A stretch of DNA of 64,000 nucleotides from Hordeum vulgare subsp. vulgare (taxonomy: Eukaryota > Streptophyta > Magnoliopsida > Poales > Poaceae), in the NCBI RefSeq assembly GCF_904849725.1, contig NC_058522.1, positions 195,965,986 to 196,029,985 on the forward strand, in the 5' to 3' direction. Within the stretch, counting starts at the first letter, position 1; each line of letters opens with the position of its first letter. The notes under the pieces were generated by a model. It had not been told where the DNA came from. It saw nothing but the letters and a program-made list of their open reading frames with translations, and did not search any database. This document shows positions 32,401 to 42,600 of the stretch, in pieces. A program made the translations under genes and the position numbers.

Positions 32401-33637
32401 AGGTGCATGACGTGCACATGGCGATAAGTGGCGAGAGCGTGTGTGACGAAGTACACCCCTGCAGGGTTATGATCGTCGAATAGCCGCGTCCGCGGATATG
32501 GACTACTTGGAGACATATGTTGTTCATAGATAACTTCAATGGCTACTCATAAAATTGCCAAGATAAGCGTGAGTGTCGTGGACGGAATTTTCGTACGGAT
32601 ACGGAATGAGTCCACGATAGTGTATTGTTGTGGTGTTAGTGGGCTCGTGTGCGAGAAATCAAGTTGTCAAAATTATTTAAAAATGCAAGTTGTCTAGCCA
32701 CGAGTCATATGCTGGCTTCCCGCATGAAACCCCACAATACCTTTTGATACCTTGCATGAGTAGTTAGTTCTCCTAAAGTCTTGCTGAGTACCTTCGTACT
32801 CATGTTTGCTTAATAAATGTTGTAGAGGTTGCTAATGACCCTAATGGAGGGTTCTTCGTAGACATCGACGACGACGAGTAGCTGGTGTCCCAGCTACGAT
32901 CTGTCCCTACGTCGGCTCTGTAGTATAGTCAGGCCATGTGCCTTCTAGTTGCCCTGTCTGTACCCAGACAGTTTATAACTCTTCCGCTGGCTTGTAATTG
33001 TATGACTGCTATTATGGGTCGTGAGACCCTTAATGTGTAATATTATGTGTGTGGCTCTTCCGAGCCTCTTAAATAAAGCTTGTATGTTTATGGTTATGTT
33101 GTGATGCCATCGATGTATTTATACATATCGGTATGCCATGCATACGTGTGTCTTACTTGATATGTATGGGGTTCGAATACCTAGTCGTGAACTTTAGTAG
33201 CACTCCTTACAAGGAAATGCCCCTTTGTGATCCAACGAGCCTTGGTAGTTCGCTACTGCTCCGGACACATTGGTTGACCGGCATGTGTCCTTCTTAGCTG
33301 CTGTGTCTGTCCCCTTTGGGGAAATGTCACGCGACGTAATGGAGCCCTTGTAGCTTGCTACGACTCGTCTACGTTCGCTGATGACCGACACCTGCTTTGT
33401 TGGGTCATGTATGCCTGTCCTTGTGCGGTACTGCCACTTTGGTTTATGACTAGACATGTCAATCCGGGTTCTTTGACATTGGATTGGTAGCGACACTATC
33501 GCATACGTGAGACAAAAGACGCAAACGGTCCCGGCTAAGGTAAGGCTGCAGCCGTGGAGTTAACCGTGCGTGAGACCACAAAGGGATGCGATGTGTTACA
33601 GGCTGGATTCCTATGACTTAGGATCGGGGTCCCGACA
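29476..33637 (+). repeat. 5' LTR of the chromovirus (4162 bp)
   Basis: TGTCACATCCCTAACCC at the start and CCCGACA at the end. It is 37 bp shorter than the 3' LTR because a segment after GTGGCAAAGG (about 29570) is missing. A GC-rich, CpG-rich block covers about 29930-30860, the remainder is AT-rich, and a polyadenylation signal lies at 33072-33077. The ORFs in the GC-rich block show no domain and are treated as chance. Confidence 0.95.
33072..33077 (+). promoter_or_regulatory. polyadenylation signal in the 5' LTR
   Basis: AATAAA in CTTAAATAAAGCTTGTATG, about 560 bp before the LTR end; an identical copy in the 3' LTR at 43281-43286 is the functional position for the genomic RNA. Confidence 0.5.
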
Positions 33638-33641
33638 GCGT

Positions 33642-33653
33642 TGGTATCAGAGC
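33642..33653 (+). other. primer-binding site for initiator tRNA-Met
   Basis: TGGTATCAGAGC starts four bases after the LTR end. This is the standard plant retrotransposon PBS complementary to the 3' end of tRNA-Met(i). Confidence 0.92.
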
Positions 33654-33917
33654 CTGACTGACTGTAGGATTACTAAGCCAAACTGGTCGAAGTTGAGTCT
33701 AGAATTGCTTTAGTTATATATAAGGGAATTGTTTGTGGAAGGGAACGTAAGACTCTTGTTCTCTTCTCAAGTTATTCTATTCTGGACATCCTCGTCTTTT
33801 CTGCGGGAATTAAGGACTAGGTTACTCATCTTCTCCTAGGCTCGTGTTTCTGATCGGTAGATTATAGGACTACGGGTCGAGAGATATTGGGTTTCTTTTA
33901 TTCCTAGGAAGCAGGAA

Positions 33918-34074
33918 GTAAGTTTGATGATCAGAGAGTTGAACTTGATAGTTGAGTGGTTACGCTATTCCATTTTTGGGTTGTCTCAAAATTTGTTTTT
34001 GAGCATTTACAGCCGTTATGCTGCCCAATTTTGCATTCGGAGCTCTAATGCTTTTGCATTACTCTCTATTACAG
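33918..34074 (+). other. putative 157-nt intron in the chromovirus leader
   Basis: GAA|GTAAGTTTG at 33918 is a strong plant 5' splice site. CTCTCTATTACAG ending at 34074 is a strong 3' splice site with a pyrimidine tract, and the next three bases are the ATG of the accessory ORF. The interval is U-rich, as plant introns are. Seen directly in sequence; splicing itself is inferred. Confidence 0.5.
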
Positions 34075-34677
34075 ATGCCTGGCCGTCCTTCTCGTCAGGT
34101 GGTACGTCTGACGAGGTGCATTGATGTACCGGGTCATACGGCCATGTTGGTCAGGGTGATGTCGGTGTGCAGTTACCGGTGGTACCCCGAGTACACAGTG
34201 GAGGAAGAGTACCGCGACTTCAACCAGAGCCAGTACATCTGCACTGTTAAGGTATTCCCAGACTACCCTGGAGCGGAGAAGCCAATCCATTGGTCCTATG
34301 GGTTGGGGGTCACTGTTGACATGGCAGTACAGGATGCTGCCTATTCAATGCTGACTATTATGAGAGCGAGACATGCACTGCTGCAGAATTCAGAGTTCTG
34401 CTATGTTCCGGCCTCTCAGTCTGGTGAAGAGGGATACCTTAGTGGAGTCTATTTTGATTCTTCTATGGAGGATCCACTTCTGCAGTCCACTGTTGAGATG
34501 CTAGAGAACAGAGACAGGGATGCTCGTGCTCTCCGCATGGAGCTTTATGCTACCCGTGCCCGTCTGTGGACAGCTTTGACGCAGCTGGCACCGGTAGTCC
34601 AGACAGGGTATGGAGAGATGGAGATGCTGAACCCTGTTAGGACCCATCTTCCGGCCCACGTTGACCACCAGCCATAG
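34075..34677 (+). CDS. accessory ORF upstream of gag, dsRNA-binding-domain-like
   Basis: Not a known gag-pol component. The frame is open from 34018, but I take the ATG at 34075 because it directly follows a splice-acceptor-like TTACAG; this gives 200 residues. Residues 36-97 resemble a double-stranded-RNA-binding fold: a YPEYTVEEE strand, a QYICTVKV strand, a glycine segment SYGLGVTVD, then a helix with AVQDAAYSMLTIM, matching the family's conserved A-x-x-x-AA helix. Residues 150-185 (TVEMLENRDRDARALRMELY) look like a charged, possibly coiled helix. Codon use is even and GC-rich, unlike nearby AT-rich DNA. Downstream of the stop, coding-like sequence continues in another frame to about 34848, so this copy is probably shortened by a stop and a frameshift. 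The function is unknown; dsRNA binding is an inference from the pattern. Confidence 0.6.
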   Translation: MPGRPSRQVVRLTRCIDVPGHTAMLVRVMSVCSYRWYPEYTVEEEYRDFNQSQYICTVKVFPDYPGAEKPIHWSYGLGVTVDMAVQDAAYSMLTIMRARHALLQNSEFCYVPASQSGEEGYLSGVYFDSSMEDPLLQSTVEMLENRDRDARALRMELYATRARLWTALTQLAPVVQTGYGEMEMLNPVRTHLPAHVDHQP

Positions 34678-35190
34678 GAGGAGTCACACCTCTTCGGGGA
34701 CCCCTCTTACCACCAGTCAGGGCACCAAGGCCACATCCGTGTCCTTATGGATCCCAGGGATCTCAGACTAGAGTGTTTCCTGATCCGCAGGTTGAGCTTC
34801 CAGGTCATGGAGGTAATCTCTATGAGATGTTCTATGCGGATGCCTGAGCTATGAGCGGAAGGATAGTATGGTAGTAGCCGTACGTTCACAGTCCTGCATG
34901 ACTTGTGAAGTGTGGTTGTAATGTGAAATGACTTCCGGAGGCCTAGATAAATAATGTATATGCAGCTTGTAAGCCTCTGATGAGTAGTTTCCCAATTTCA
35001 GTAGTTTGCTCTTCGGTTAAGGGTGTACTGAACTATGTAAGGGTGTGTATGAACCATGGTGTATATATAGGAGTTGCTTGTTACCATGTTGTTCGGATAT
35101 TCATTTCCGCATTCCGTGTGTTCAGTACATTCTTAATCCATAGTTAGTATTGATATGATATTGGTCTAAGCTATGAGTTTGTTTGTTAGG
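34678..35190 (+). other. spacer between accessory ORF and gag
   Basis: The first 170 bp are coding-like in a shifted frame. The rest has no ORF. It ends in GTTTGTTTGTTAG|G just before the Gag ATG, another acceptor-like site; a possible donor GAGGTAATC lies near 34807-34814. Confidence 0.4.
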
Positions 35191-36297
35191 ATGGTGTTCA
35201 CCAGGTTGAACCGTGCCCCTGCTCATGAGCAAGGTGAGGGTAGTCAAGCGTCGCAAGAAGACCTGCCTCACCCACCCTCTCTGGTGGCAGTGATGCTTGA
35301 GGCAGAAAGAAACAAAAGGGAGACCAATCGACTACTGGAGCGTATTGAGCAGAATACGGCTCGACAGCCTAGGAATGCTGCAGTGTCCCTCAATGACTTT
35401 GTGAAGCTAAATCCTCCAAAGTTTCATCATTCCGTCGATCCCCTCGACGCTGATGACTGGCTGTGCAGCATCTCGCGCAAGATCCGCTCTGCGAATGTGT
35501 CTGAGGCCGACAAGGTGACCTTTGCGGCGTATTTCCTGGAAGGACCCGCCAATCTGTGGTGGGAGAATTTTGAAGCTATGCGTCCCGCTGAACCAGTGGC
35601 CACATGGGCAGACTTCAGTGCAGCTTTTCGTCTGCACCATATTCCAGAGGGCCTGATGGACAGAAAGAGAGAGGAGTTTTGTGCCTTCACTCAGGGCAAG
35701 TTGTCTGTGGATGCCTATAGCCGCGAGTTCGGTAACCTCGCCCACTATGCAACACAGGAGGTGTCTACTGACGCCAAGAAGCAAGCAAGATTCCGTAAGG
35801 GTCAGAGCCCTGAGCTCCGTCGTGATCTGCGCCTCCATGAGTGTGCAAGTTTTCAAGCCCTGGTCAACAAGGCGATCAGTGCGGAGACTGTTATACTGAC
35901 TTCGAAGCCACAAGGAAGCACTCCCGTGACTTTGGCTCATCTTCTGGTTCCGCGTTTCCAAAATGCAGGCTATGGGTTCCAAACAGTTCTCTGCCACCAA
36001 GATACACTCCGAGGCCATCCTACGTGGCGCCTCAGACGAATCAGGCCAACCCTCCAGCAAAAGCTTATGGTGGTCCAGCTAGCAATGCTGCACCACGTGC
36101 CAACCAGGTGATATGCTACATGTGTGGAGAACCAGGGCACTATTCCCGTGAGTGTCCTCAGAATGTGGGTGCCAAGCAACCCGGAAAGTCCGTCGGGCAG
36201 GCCAAGTCGGGCAAAGCATACTATGTGAAGCCAACTCCTGCACGTGGCCGTGTGAACTATGTGTCAGCAGAAGAAGCTGCAGAGGATCCCGACGTCA
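35191..36297 (+). pseudogene. chromovirus Gag with zinc knuckle, one frameshift
   Basis: Gag forms the virus-like particle and binds RNA. I start it at the ATG at 35191 (MVFTRLNRAPAHEQ), right after an acceptor-like TTGTTAGG, rather than at the upstream ATG at 35173. An N-terminal helix (ALVAVMLEAERNKRETNRLL-like) precedes the Gag core: FVKLNPPKFHHSVDPLDADDWL, FAAYFLEGPANLWWENF, FRLHHIPEGLMDRKREEF and FTQGKLSVDAYSREFGNLA. The frame shifts near 35885-35897 (after SAETV). In the new frame come TDFEATRKHSRDFG and the CCHC knuckle CYMCGEPGHYSREC at 36114-36155, which is intact. It runs on into protease without a stop. Confidence 0.85.
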
Positions 36298-36932
36298 TGC
36301 TGGGTACGCTTCTTGTTAATCATCACCCAGCGTCCGTTCTCTTTGACACTGGGTCTTCTCATTCCTTCATTTCAGAAAGTTATGCACAGTTGCATAACAT
36401 CTCATTTTGTGATATGCCCATCCCATTGGTTGTCCAAACCCCTGGTAGTAAATGGCAAACCTCTAGGATAACCTATGACAATGAAATTCTAGTAGACAGG
36501 CTAGTTTTTCTAGCCTCATTGATAGCATTGAAATCTTCGGATATTAATATCATCTTGGGCATGGACTGGATGTCAGCTCACTATGCCAAGATTGATACTC
36601 ATTCTAGAAATGTCCAGCTTACCCATCCCTCGGGTGAGATAGTAAATGTCTCTACTCGAGTTGCCAAATGCCAACTCTATTCCCTAAATGCCAACCCTCT
36701 TCCGGAACTTGAAGACATTCCGGTAGTCCGTGACTTCCCGGATGTTTTTCCACTGGAACTGCCAGGAATTCCACCTGACAGAGATGTAGAGTTTGTAATA
36801 CATCTTGTTCCGGGAACTGTTCCAATAGCCAGAAGACCATATAAGATGGCACCCCTGGAGCTAGCCGAACTTAAGAAGCAATTAGATGAGGCCTTGAACA
36901 AGGGTTTCATTCGTCCTAGCTCTTCTCCTTGA
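36298..36932 (+). pseudogene. chromovirus aspartic protease and start of RT
   Basis: The retropepsin that would cleave the Gag-Pol polyprotein. The catalytic block VLFDTGSSHSFIS has its FDTG at 36343-36354, followed by the flap region and ILGMDWMSAHYAKID, the conserved second-half motif. A linker (PVVRDFPDVFPLELPGIPPDRDVEF) leads into the first RT segment IARRPYKMAPLELAELKKQL. The frame ends at 36930-36932 in TGA, where the family has a tryptophan codon after SSSP. Such a TGG to TGA change is a typical C-to-T deamination on the other strand. Confidence 0.88.
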
Positions 36933-39060
36933 GCTTGTCCCGTCCTCTTCGTTAAGAAGAAAGACGGAACGGATCGGATGGTTGTAGATTACCGACCAGT
37001 TAATCTGGTCACCATAAAGAACAAGTATCCGCTCCCCAGGATCAACGACCTGTACGATCAGCTCGCTGGATCCTCAGTCTTCTCCAAAATGGATTTGAGG
37101 TTGGGATACCATCAAATCAAGATTAAGAACGGGGACACTCCAAAAACGGCTTTTGTTACTCGTTATGGCCAATATGAGTACGCCGTTATGTCCTTCAGTT
37201 TAACCAATGTCCCAGCCACTTTCTCTCGGCTGATGAACTCAATCTTCATGGAGTATTTGGATAAATTCGTCGTGGTATACCTCGATGATATTCTCATCTA
37301 CTCGGAGAATGAGCAAGAACATGCCGAGCATCTAAGGCTGGTATTGATGAAACTTCGAGAGCATCGCCTTTATGCCAAATTTTCAAAATGTGAATTCCAG
37401 TTACCAGAAGTGACCTATCTAGGCCACGTAATCTCTGGTAAGGTTATTGCTGTCAATCCCGAGAGAGTTCAAGCTGTCCTTGATTGGACTCAACCTGAAT
37501 CGGTTAAGCAAGTTAGGAGTTTTCTTGGTTTAGCGAGCTATTGTCGCCGCTTCGTCGAGAATTTCTCCAAGGTTGCAAAGCCTCTAACTGAACTCCTCAA
37601 GAAAGATAAAAAGTTCGAGTGGACACCACAGTGCGAGCATAGTTTTCAGGAACTGAAAAGACGCCTGACTTCCGCACCTGTGTTGCTACCACCAGATTTT
37701 TCTAAGGACTTTGTTATCTATTGCGACGCCTCGCGACAAGGATTAGGTTGCATTCTCATGCAAGATCGTCATGTGATCGCATACGCATCTCGACAGTTTC
37801 GTCCACATGAGGATAATTATCCCACACATGACCTTGAGCTTGCAGCTGTGGTCCATGCACTAAAAGCCTGGCGACATTACCTTCTGGGTAATCGTTGCGA
37901 AATATTCACTGATCACCAAAGTCTGAAATATATCTTCACCCAGCCGGATTTGAATCTCAGGCAAAGACGGTGGGTTGAGTTGATCTCGGATTACGACTTA
38001 GGGATAACTTACACCCCGGGGAAGGCCAATGTTATGGCCGATGCGCTAAGTCGTAAATCTTATTGTAACAATTTGATGCTACAACAAGGTCAACCACATC
38101 TCCATGAGGACTTTCGGAAGTTGAATCTTCATATTGTTCCTCAAGGATTCCTTTCTACCCTGGTGGCGAAGCCTACTCTTAAAGATCAAATCATAGCTGG
38201 CCAAAAGCGTGACAAGGGTATATCACGGATCAAGGAGAACATTTTTAGCGGAAACGCTAAAGAATTTTCCATGAACGATCAAGGTGTTGTGTTCTTCCAG
38301 AATCGTTTAGTGGTTCCTAAGAACCCACATCTAAGGCAGTTAATCCTTAAGGAGGCTCATGATTCTCCTCTCACCATTCATCCCGGTAGTACTAAGATGT
38401 ATCAGGACCTACGCCAGAGGTTCTGGTGGACCAGGATGAAGAGAGAAATTGCTGAGTTCGTTGCTAACTGCGACGTTTGTCGTCGAGTTAAGGCAGAACA
38501 TCAAAGGCTTGCTGGCACCCTTCAGCCTCTAGCTATTCCTGAATGGAAATGGGATAAAGTTAGCATGGATTTCATTACCGGATTTCCCAAGACCAAGAAA
38601 GGAAATAATGCTATCTTTGTGGTCATTGACCGTCTTTCCAAAGTGGCTCATTTTCTTCCTGTTCGTGAGAGTATAACAGATAGCCAGCTAGCAGAGTTAT
38701 ATATCTCTCGAATAGTGTCTCTTCATGGTGTTCCCCTGCAAATTAACTCGGACCGTGGAAGTATCTTTACTCCTCGCTTTTGGGAAAGTTTTCAGAATGC
38801 CATGGGGACTCACTTATCTTTTAGCACTGCTTTCCATCCTCAATCAAGTGGTCAAGTAGAAAGAGTGAATCAAATTCTAGAAGATATGCTCCGAGCTTGT
38901 GTTATATCATTCGGTATGAATTGGGAGAAGTGTCTTCCATTCGCCGAATTTGCTTATAACAATAGTTATCAATCAAGCTTGGGCAAAGCCCCTTTTGAAG
39001 TTCTCTATGGACGAAGATGTCGAACACCTCTTAATTGGTCAGAAACCGGAGAGAGCAACT
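36933..39060 (+). pseudogene. chromovirus reverse transcriptase, RNase H and integrase
   Basis: Same frame as the protease after one stop. [49 protein letters not shown] and catalytic YLDDIL at 37278-37295. RNase [45 protein letters not shown] and [10 protein letters not shown], keeping the acidic residues. Integrase: the HHCC zinc module ([18 protein letters not shown] with [11 protein letters not shown]) and the D-D-35-E core with D near 38568 (SMDFITGF), D at 38751 (NSDRGS) and E near 38858 (GQVERVNQ). Apart from the upstream stop it is open for 699 codons. The frame then shifts near 39045-39060. Confidence 0.92.
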
Positions 39061-39661
39061 CTTTGGCCCGGATATGATCCAGGATGCAGAAGAGCAGGTT
39101 CGCATTATTCGCGAAAAGTTGAAAACAGCCCAGTCTCGTCAAAAGAGCCAATATGATCGTCATCATAAGGCTGTGACCTTTGAAGTTGACGAGAAGGCTT
39201 ACCTTCAGGTTACACCTTTGAAGGGTACCCATCGTTTCGGTATCAAGGGCAAGTTGGCTCCTCGTTACATTGGTCCTTTTCGCATTCTTGCCAAACGAGG
39301 AGAAGTTGCCTACCAGTTGGAACTTCCTCTGCATCTTTCCAAGGTTCATGATGTTTTCCACGTCTCGCAACTCAGGCATTGCTTTTCGGATCCTATCCGT
39401 GAAGTGGACCACGAAACGCTTGATCTCCAAGATAACCTTTCATACCGAGAATACCCCGTGCGTATTCTTGATCAAGCTAAGCGTACCACTCGACGTCGAA
39501 ACCTCAAGTTTCTTAAAGTTCAATGGTCAAATCATTCCGAAAAGGAGGCAACTTGGGAAAGAGAGGATCGTCTCCGACTTGAATACCCTGCGTTATTCCT
39601 GACGACTTCTAAATCTCGAGACGAGATTCTTTTGAGTGGGGGTGAGTTGTCACATCCCTAA
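39061..39661 (+). pseudogene. chromovirus integrase C-terminus with chromodomain-like end
   Basis: After the frameshift the +2 frame ([19 protein letters not shown]) continues the integrase C-terminal domain, including the GPYRI-type block APRYIGPFRILAKRGEVAYQ and LHLSKVHDVFHVSQLRHC. A chromodomain-like tail follows: YPVRILDQAKRTTRR, FLKVQWSNHSEKEATWERED. Such tails guide integration to heterochromatin in chromoviruses. The stop TAA at 39659-39661 lies 12-14 bases inside the 3' LTR, so the polypurine tract is part of the coding sequence. Confidence 0.88.
39634..39647 (+). other. polypurine tract of the chromovirus
   Basis: GAGTGGGGGTGAGT, nearly all purine, touches the 3' LTR start and primes plus-strand synthesis. 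It is embedded in the end of the pol reading frame. Confidence 0.8.
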
Positions 39662-42600
39662 CCCTTAAGCAAGTTAGTCTTGTGCTCATGTCTTCTTTGC
39701 ATTTGCATCTAAGAAGTTTCAACAAAAATAACAAAGTGGCAAAGGAAAAACCCAAAACCCTAGCCACTATTTCAATTAAAGGAAATCTCAAACTAGTTCA
39801 AATCAATGAACCCAAAATGGCCTCAAGAAATGTTCAAACTTTCTGATAAATCATGAAAGTAAATGAGCATTGGAGAAAACTATTTTCTTGACACCTTAAG
39901 CATTTTTAAATTAATACAAAAGCCAGTGGTTTCAAACTTTAAATTTGAAATCAGAATCTATAAATTTCCAAAAATGTTGGAAACTTTGGAAATGGTTGGG
40001 AATGCTATAACAATATTTCAGGAGGTCTAAAATAGTTTTTACTTTTTGTTTTGGAGCTGAAATAAATAGCAAAACAATAGTTAGCGAAACAGAAAAACAA
40101 AAACAGAAAAAAAATGGGAAACCCTTACCTGTCGCCTAAGCCTGGCCCGGCCCATCCCTGGCTTGTCCCCTCCCTCACGCCAGTAGGAGCAGGAGGTGGC
40201 CGCCGCCTCCTCCGGTGCGGCTACGCACCTGTGCGCCTGCCTGGCCGCCGCCTCGTGCTGGCAAGGATGGGGATAAGCTCCCCGAGGCCTCCCCTATCCA
40301 TTCCCTGCATCGGCTCTCTCCCTCCTCCCGGATCTCTTCCTCCTCCTTGTTGCCGCCATTGGAGCCGAGCAAAGCTCGAGCTGCCCGTGCCCCTAGCCAT
40401 AGGATCCCCTCCCAGAGCACGCTGTTAGCTCCGCCTCGTCGCCCTGGTCATCCCTACAGAAGCCGAAGCCACCCCGAGCCCTGCAACGCCCGCGACGCCA
40501 TCGTCTTCCACCTCCGGCCGCCGGACCTCTCCCGTCGATTCGTCGCCCCCAGGCCTTCCCCGAGCCGTCTAAGCCCTGCTCTGCACTCCCCGTGAGCATG
40601 CGGTCGTTTCCCCTAAGTTTTTCCCGTCAATCCCCTCCTCTAGCTCTAGTTTCACCAGAGCCCGACGAGGACCGCCGCTGCCGCTCGTCGCCGGTAGCCC
40701 TCCGATGATCAGCTCGTCCTTCCGAGGGCACCAGCAGCTTCAGTTGACGCGTAGATGCTGTAGCAGCTAAGAACCGAGCGTAGTTTCCTCTGAATCAAGG
40801 ACCCCGATGACGCCCGAGCCTTGGCCGCCGCCAAGGTCGTCGCCGGCGTCATCTCCGGCCAGATCAGCCCCGGCTAAGTGCAGAAATGAAGCTGCGGGAG
40901 ATGTGTCGTTCGTCTGGTGCTCTCCGCGCAGCATTTGGCCCCCTGTGCGCCGTTTCCGAGCCCCTCCGCCGTGCTGGTGGTCGCCGGAGGTTCCCAGCCG
41001 GCGAGGACGACCTCGCCGCCGGTGGATCTCGGCTGGCCTGAGCCACTGACTGGTGGGGCCAGCCTCTGGCAAGTTTAAAACTAATAAAAATAAATCAAAT
41101 AAGTTAATGAGTCACTGACATGTGGGTCCAGCAAGGTTAATCAGTTAATTAAGTTAATCTTAATCAAAAAAATTGACCAAAGAGACTGACCAGTGGGTCC
41201 CACTGGTCAGGTTTGACTTTCAACGGCCAGATGGACCTGCTTATGTCATGCTGATGCAATAAAAGTATTTCCAGTGTAAAACAAATTCAGGAAATTGCTA
41301 AAATTGTAAAAATCATAGAAATTAATCTATAACTCCAATGAATATAATTTATATATGAAAAAGTATCAGAAAAATTCAAGGATTCTGAATATGCTATTTT
41401 CAACTATGTTTGAAAAAGTTACAGAACCCTAAATTGTGGAATAAGGAATAATGCAATTCTTATAATTACTTTTTAAAATGGAATTTGGAAAAATATTCAA
41501 ATTTCATTATGAATGCAATGATCACACACTGTCCTAGATACAAATCAGTACCATAACATGAAATTTCATGCATGTTAACATCAGGTTGACCTGAGCATCA
41601 GGTCGAATCAATTAAACCGGTATCCGAGAATACCCGTTTGAATTGCTATTCGAATGTGATTCTAATCAACTCTAACCTAATACATGTTGAAAATAATAAC
41701 TTATCACCTTGCATTCTCATGCCATGCTCATGCATCATTTTGAGTGCATATGATTGTTATTGAATGTTGCCATTCATTCGGTAGGCTCCGCACCCCCGGA
41801 TTCCACCGAATATCCCTCTGACGGATTGTTCCTCCTCTGAGCAACAAGGCAAGCAACCCTTCTGATCATCCCGATAATTCCCATGCTCTTGCTCTTGCAC
41901 TTATTTATTGCATTAGGATCAAATGCTTCAACTGCTTTTGCCACGATAGTTGAACCCACTTCCTTTGCAAGACCTAACCTTGTCACAGTAAATAGCCGAA
42001 CCTTGCAACCTAGCATACCTGGTAGTTGCTTGAGCTATGATGTGCCTTATCCTGCTATGCATGCTATGCTTAGAGTTGTGTATGGTCTGTCATCTGGGAG
42101 ATGAACAGAATTGTGGAATGTGTTTGGTGAGCAAAGGTTGTGTGTTGAACTTGATTTGGTAAAGGTACCGGTGAAAGGCTGTGTAGGAGTACATGGCGGG
42201 TTGTTTCATTGGAACCGTCCTTAGGAACTGAGTTCCGTGTATGTATTCCAAGACTAGTTACTACCACATGCTGGGCCCTGAAATATGACCCCGCTCGGCC
42301 TATTAATCGCGTAGTACTCAGTCCAGGAGTTGCAAGTAGTTTCTGGTGTTTATAGTAATGCTGGCGGCCGTGCATGGTGCTGACCTGAGAGGTGGACCGT
42401 GATGGGGTAGGCAGTGGCACGGTGTACCAAGTGGCACCCGGATGGTGGGCTTGGGAACCCTGCGCACATCGTTTGAGGCCGTGGCGGAAACCTTGGCCTG
42501 ACTTCCGTACGGGTTACTCTCAGATAGGCGATAAACCTGGACTAGGTACTAGTGTGGTTAACGGTCGTGGCCGACTCCCTCGCTAGGCTTCCGTTTGAAG

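Noticed and set aside
32313..32539. Minus-strand ORFs near the LTR middle
   Set aside because: Short, not conserved in frame in the other LTR near 42500-42740, and without domains.
33164..33182. GGTTCGAATAC, resembling a tRNA B box, in the LTRs
   Set aside because: No cloverleaf, no A box at the right distance and no acceptor stem; the same motif at 43380 is just the other LTR.
35407..36060. 217-codon minus-strand ORF opposite gag
   Set aside because: A shadow of the GC-rich gag coding strand; no motif of its own.
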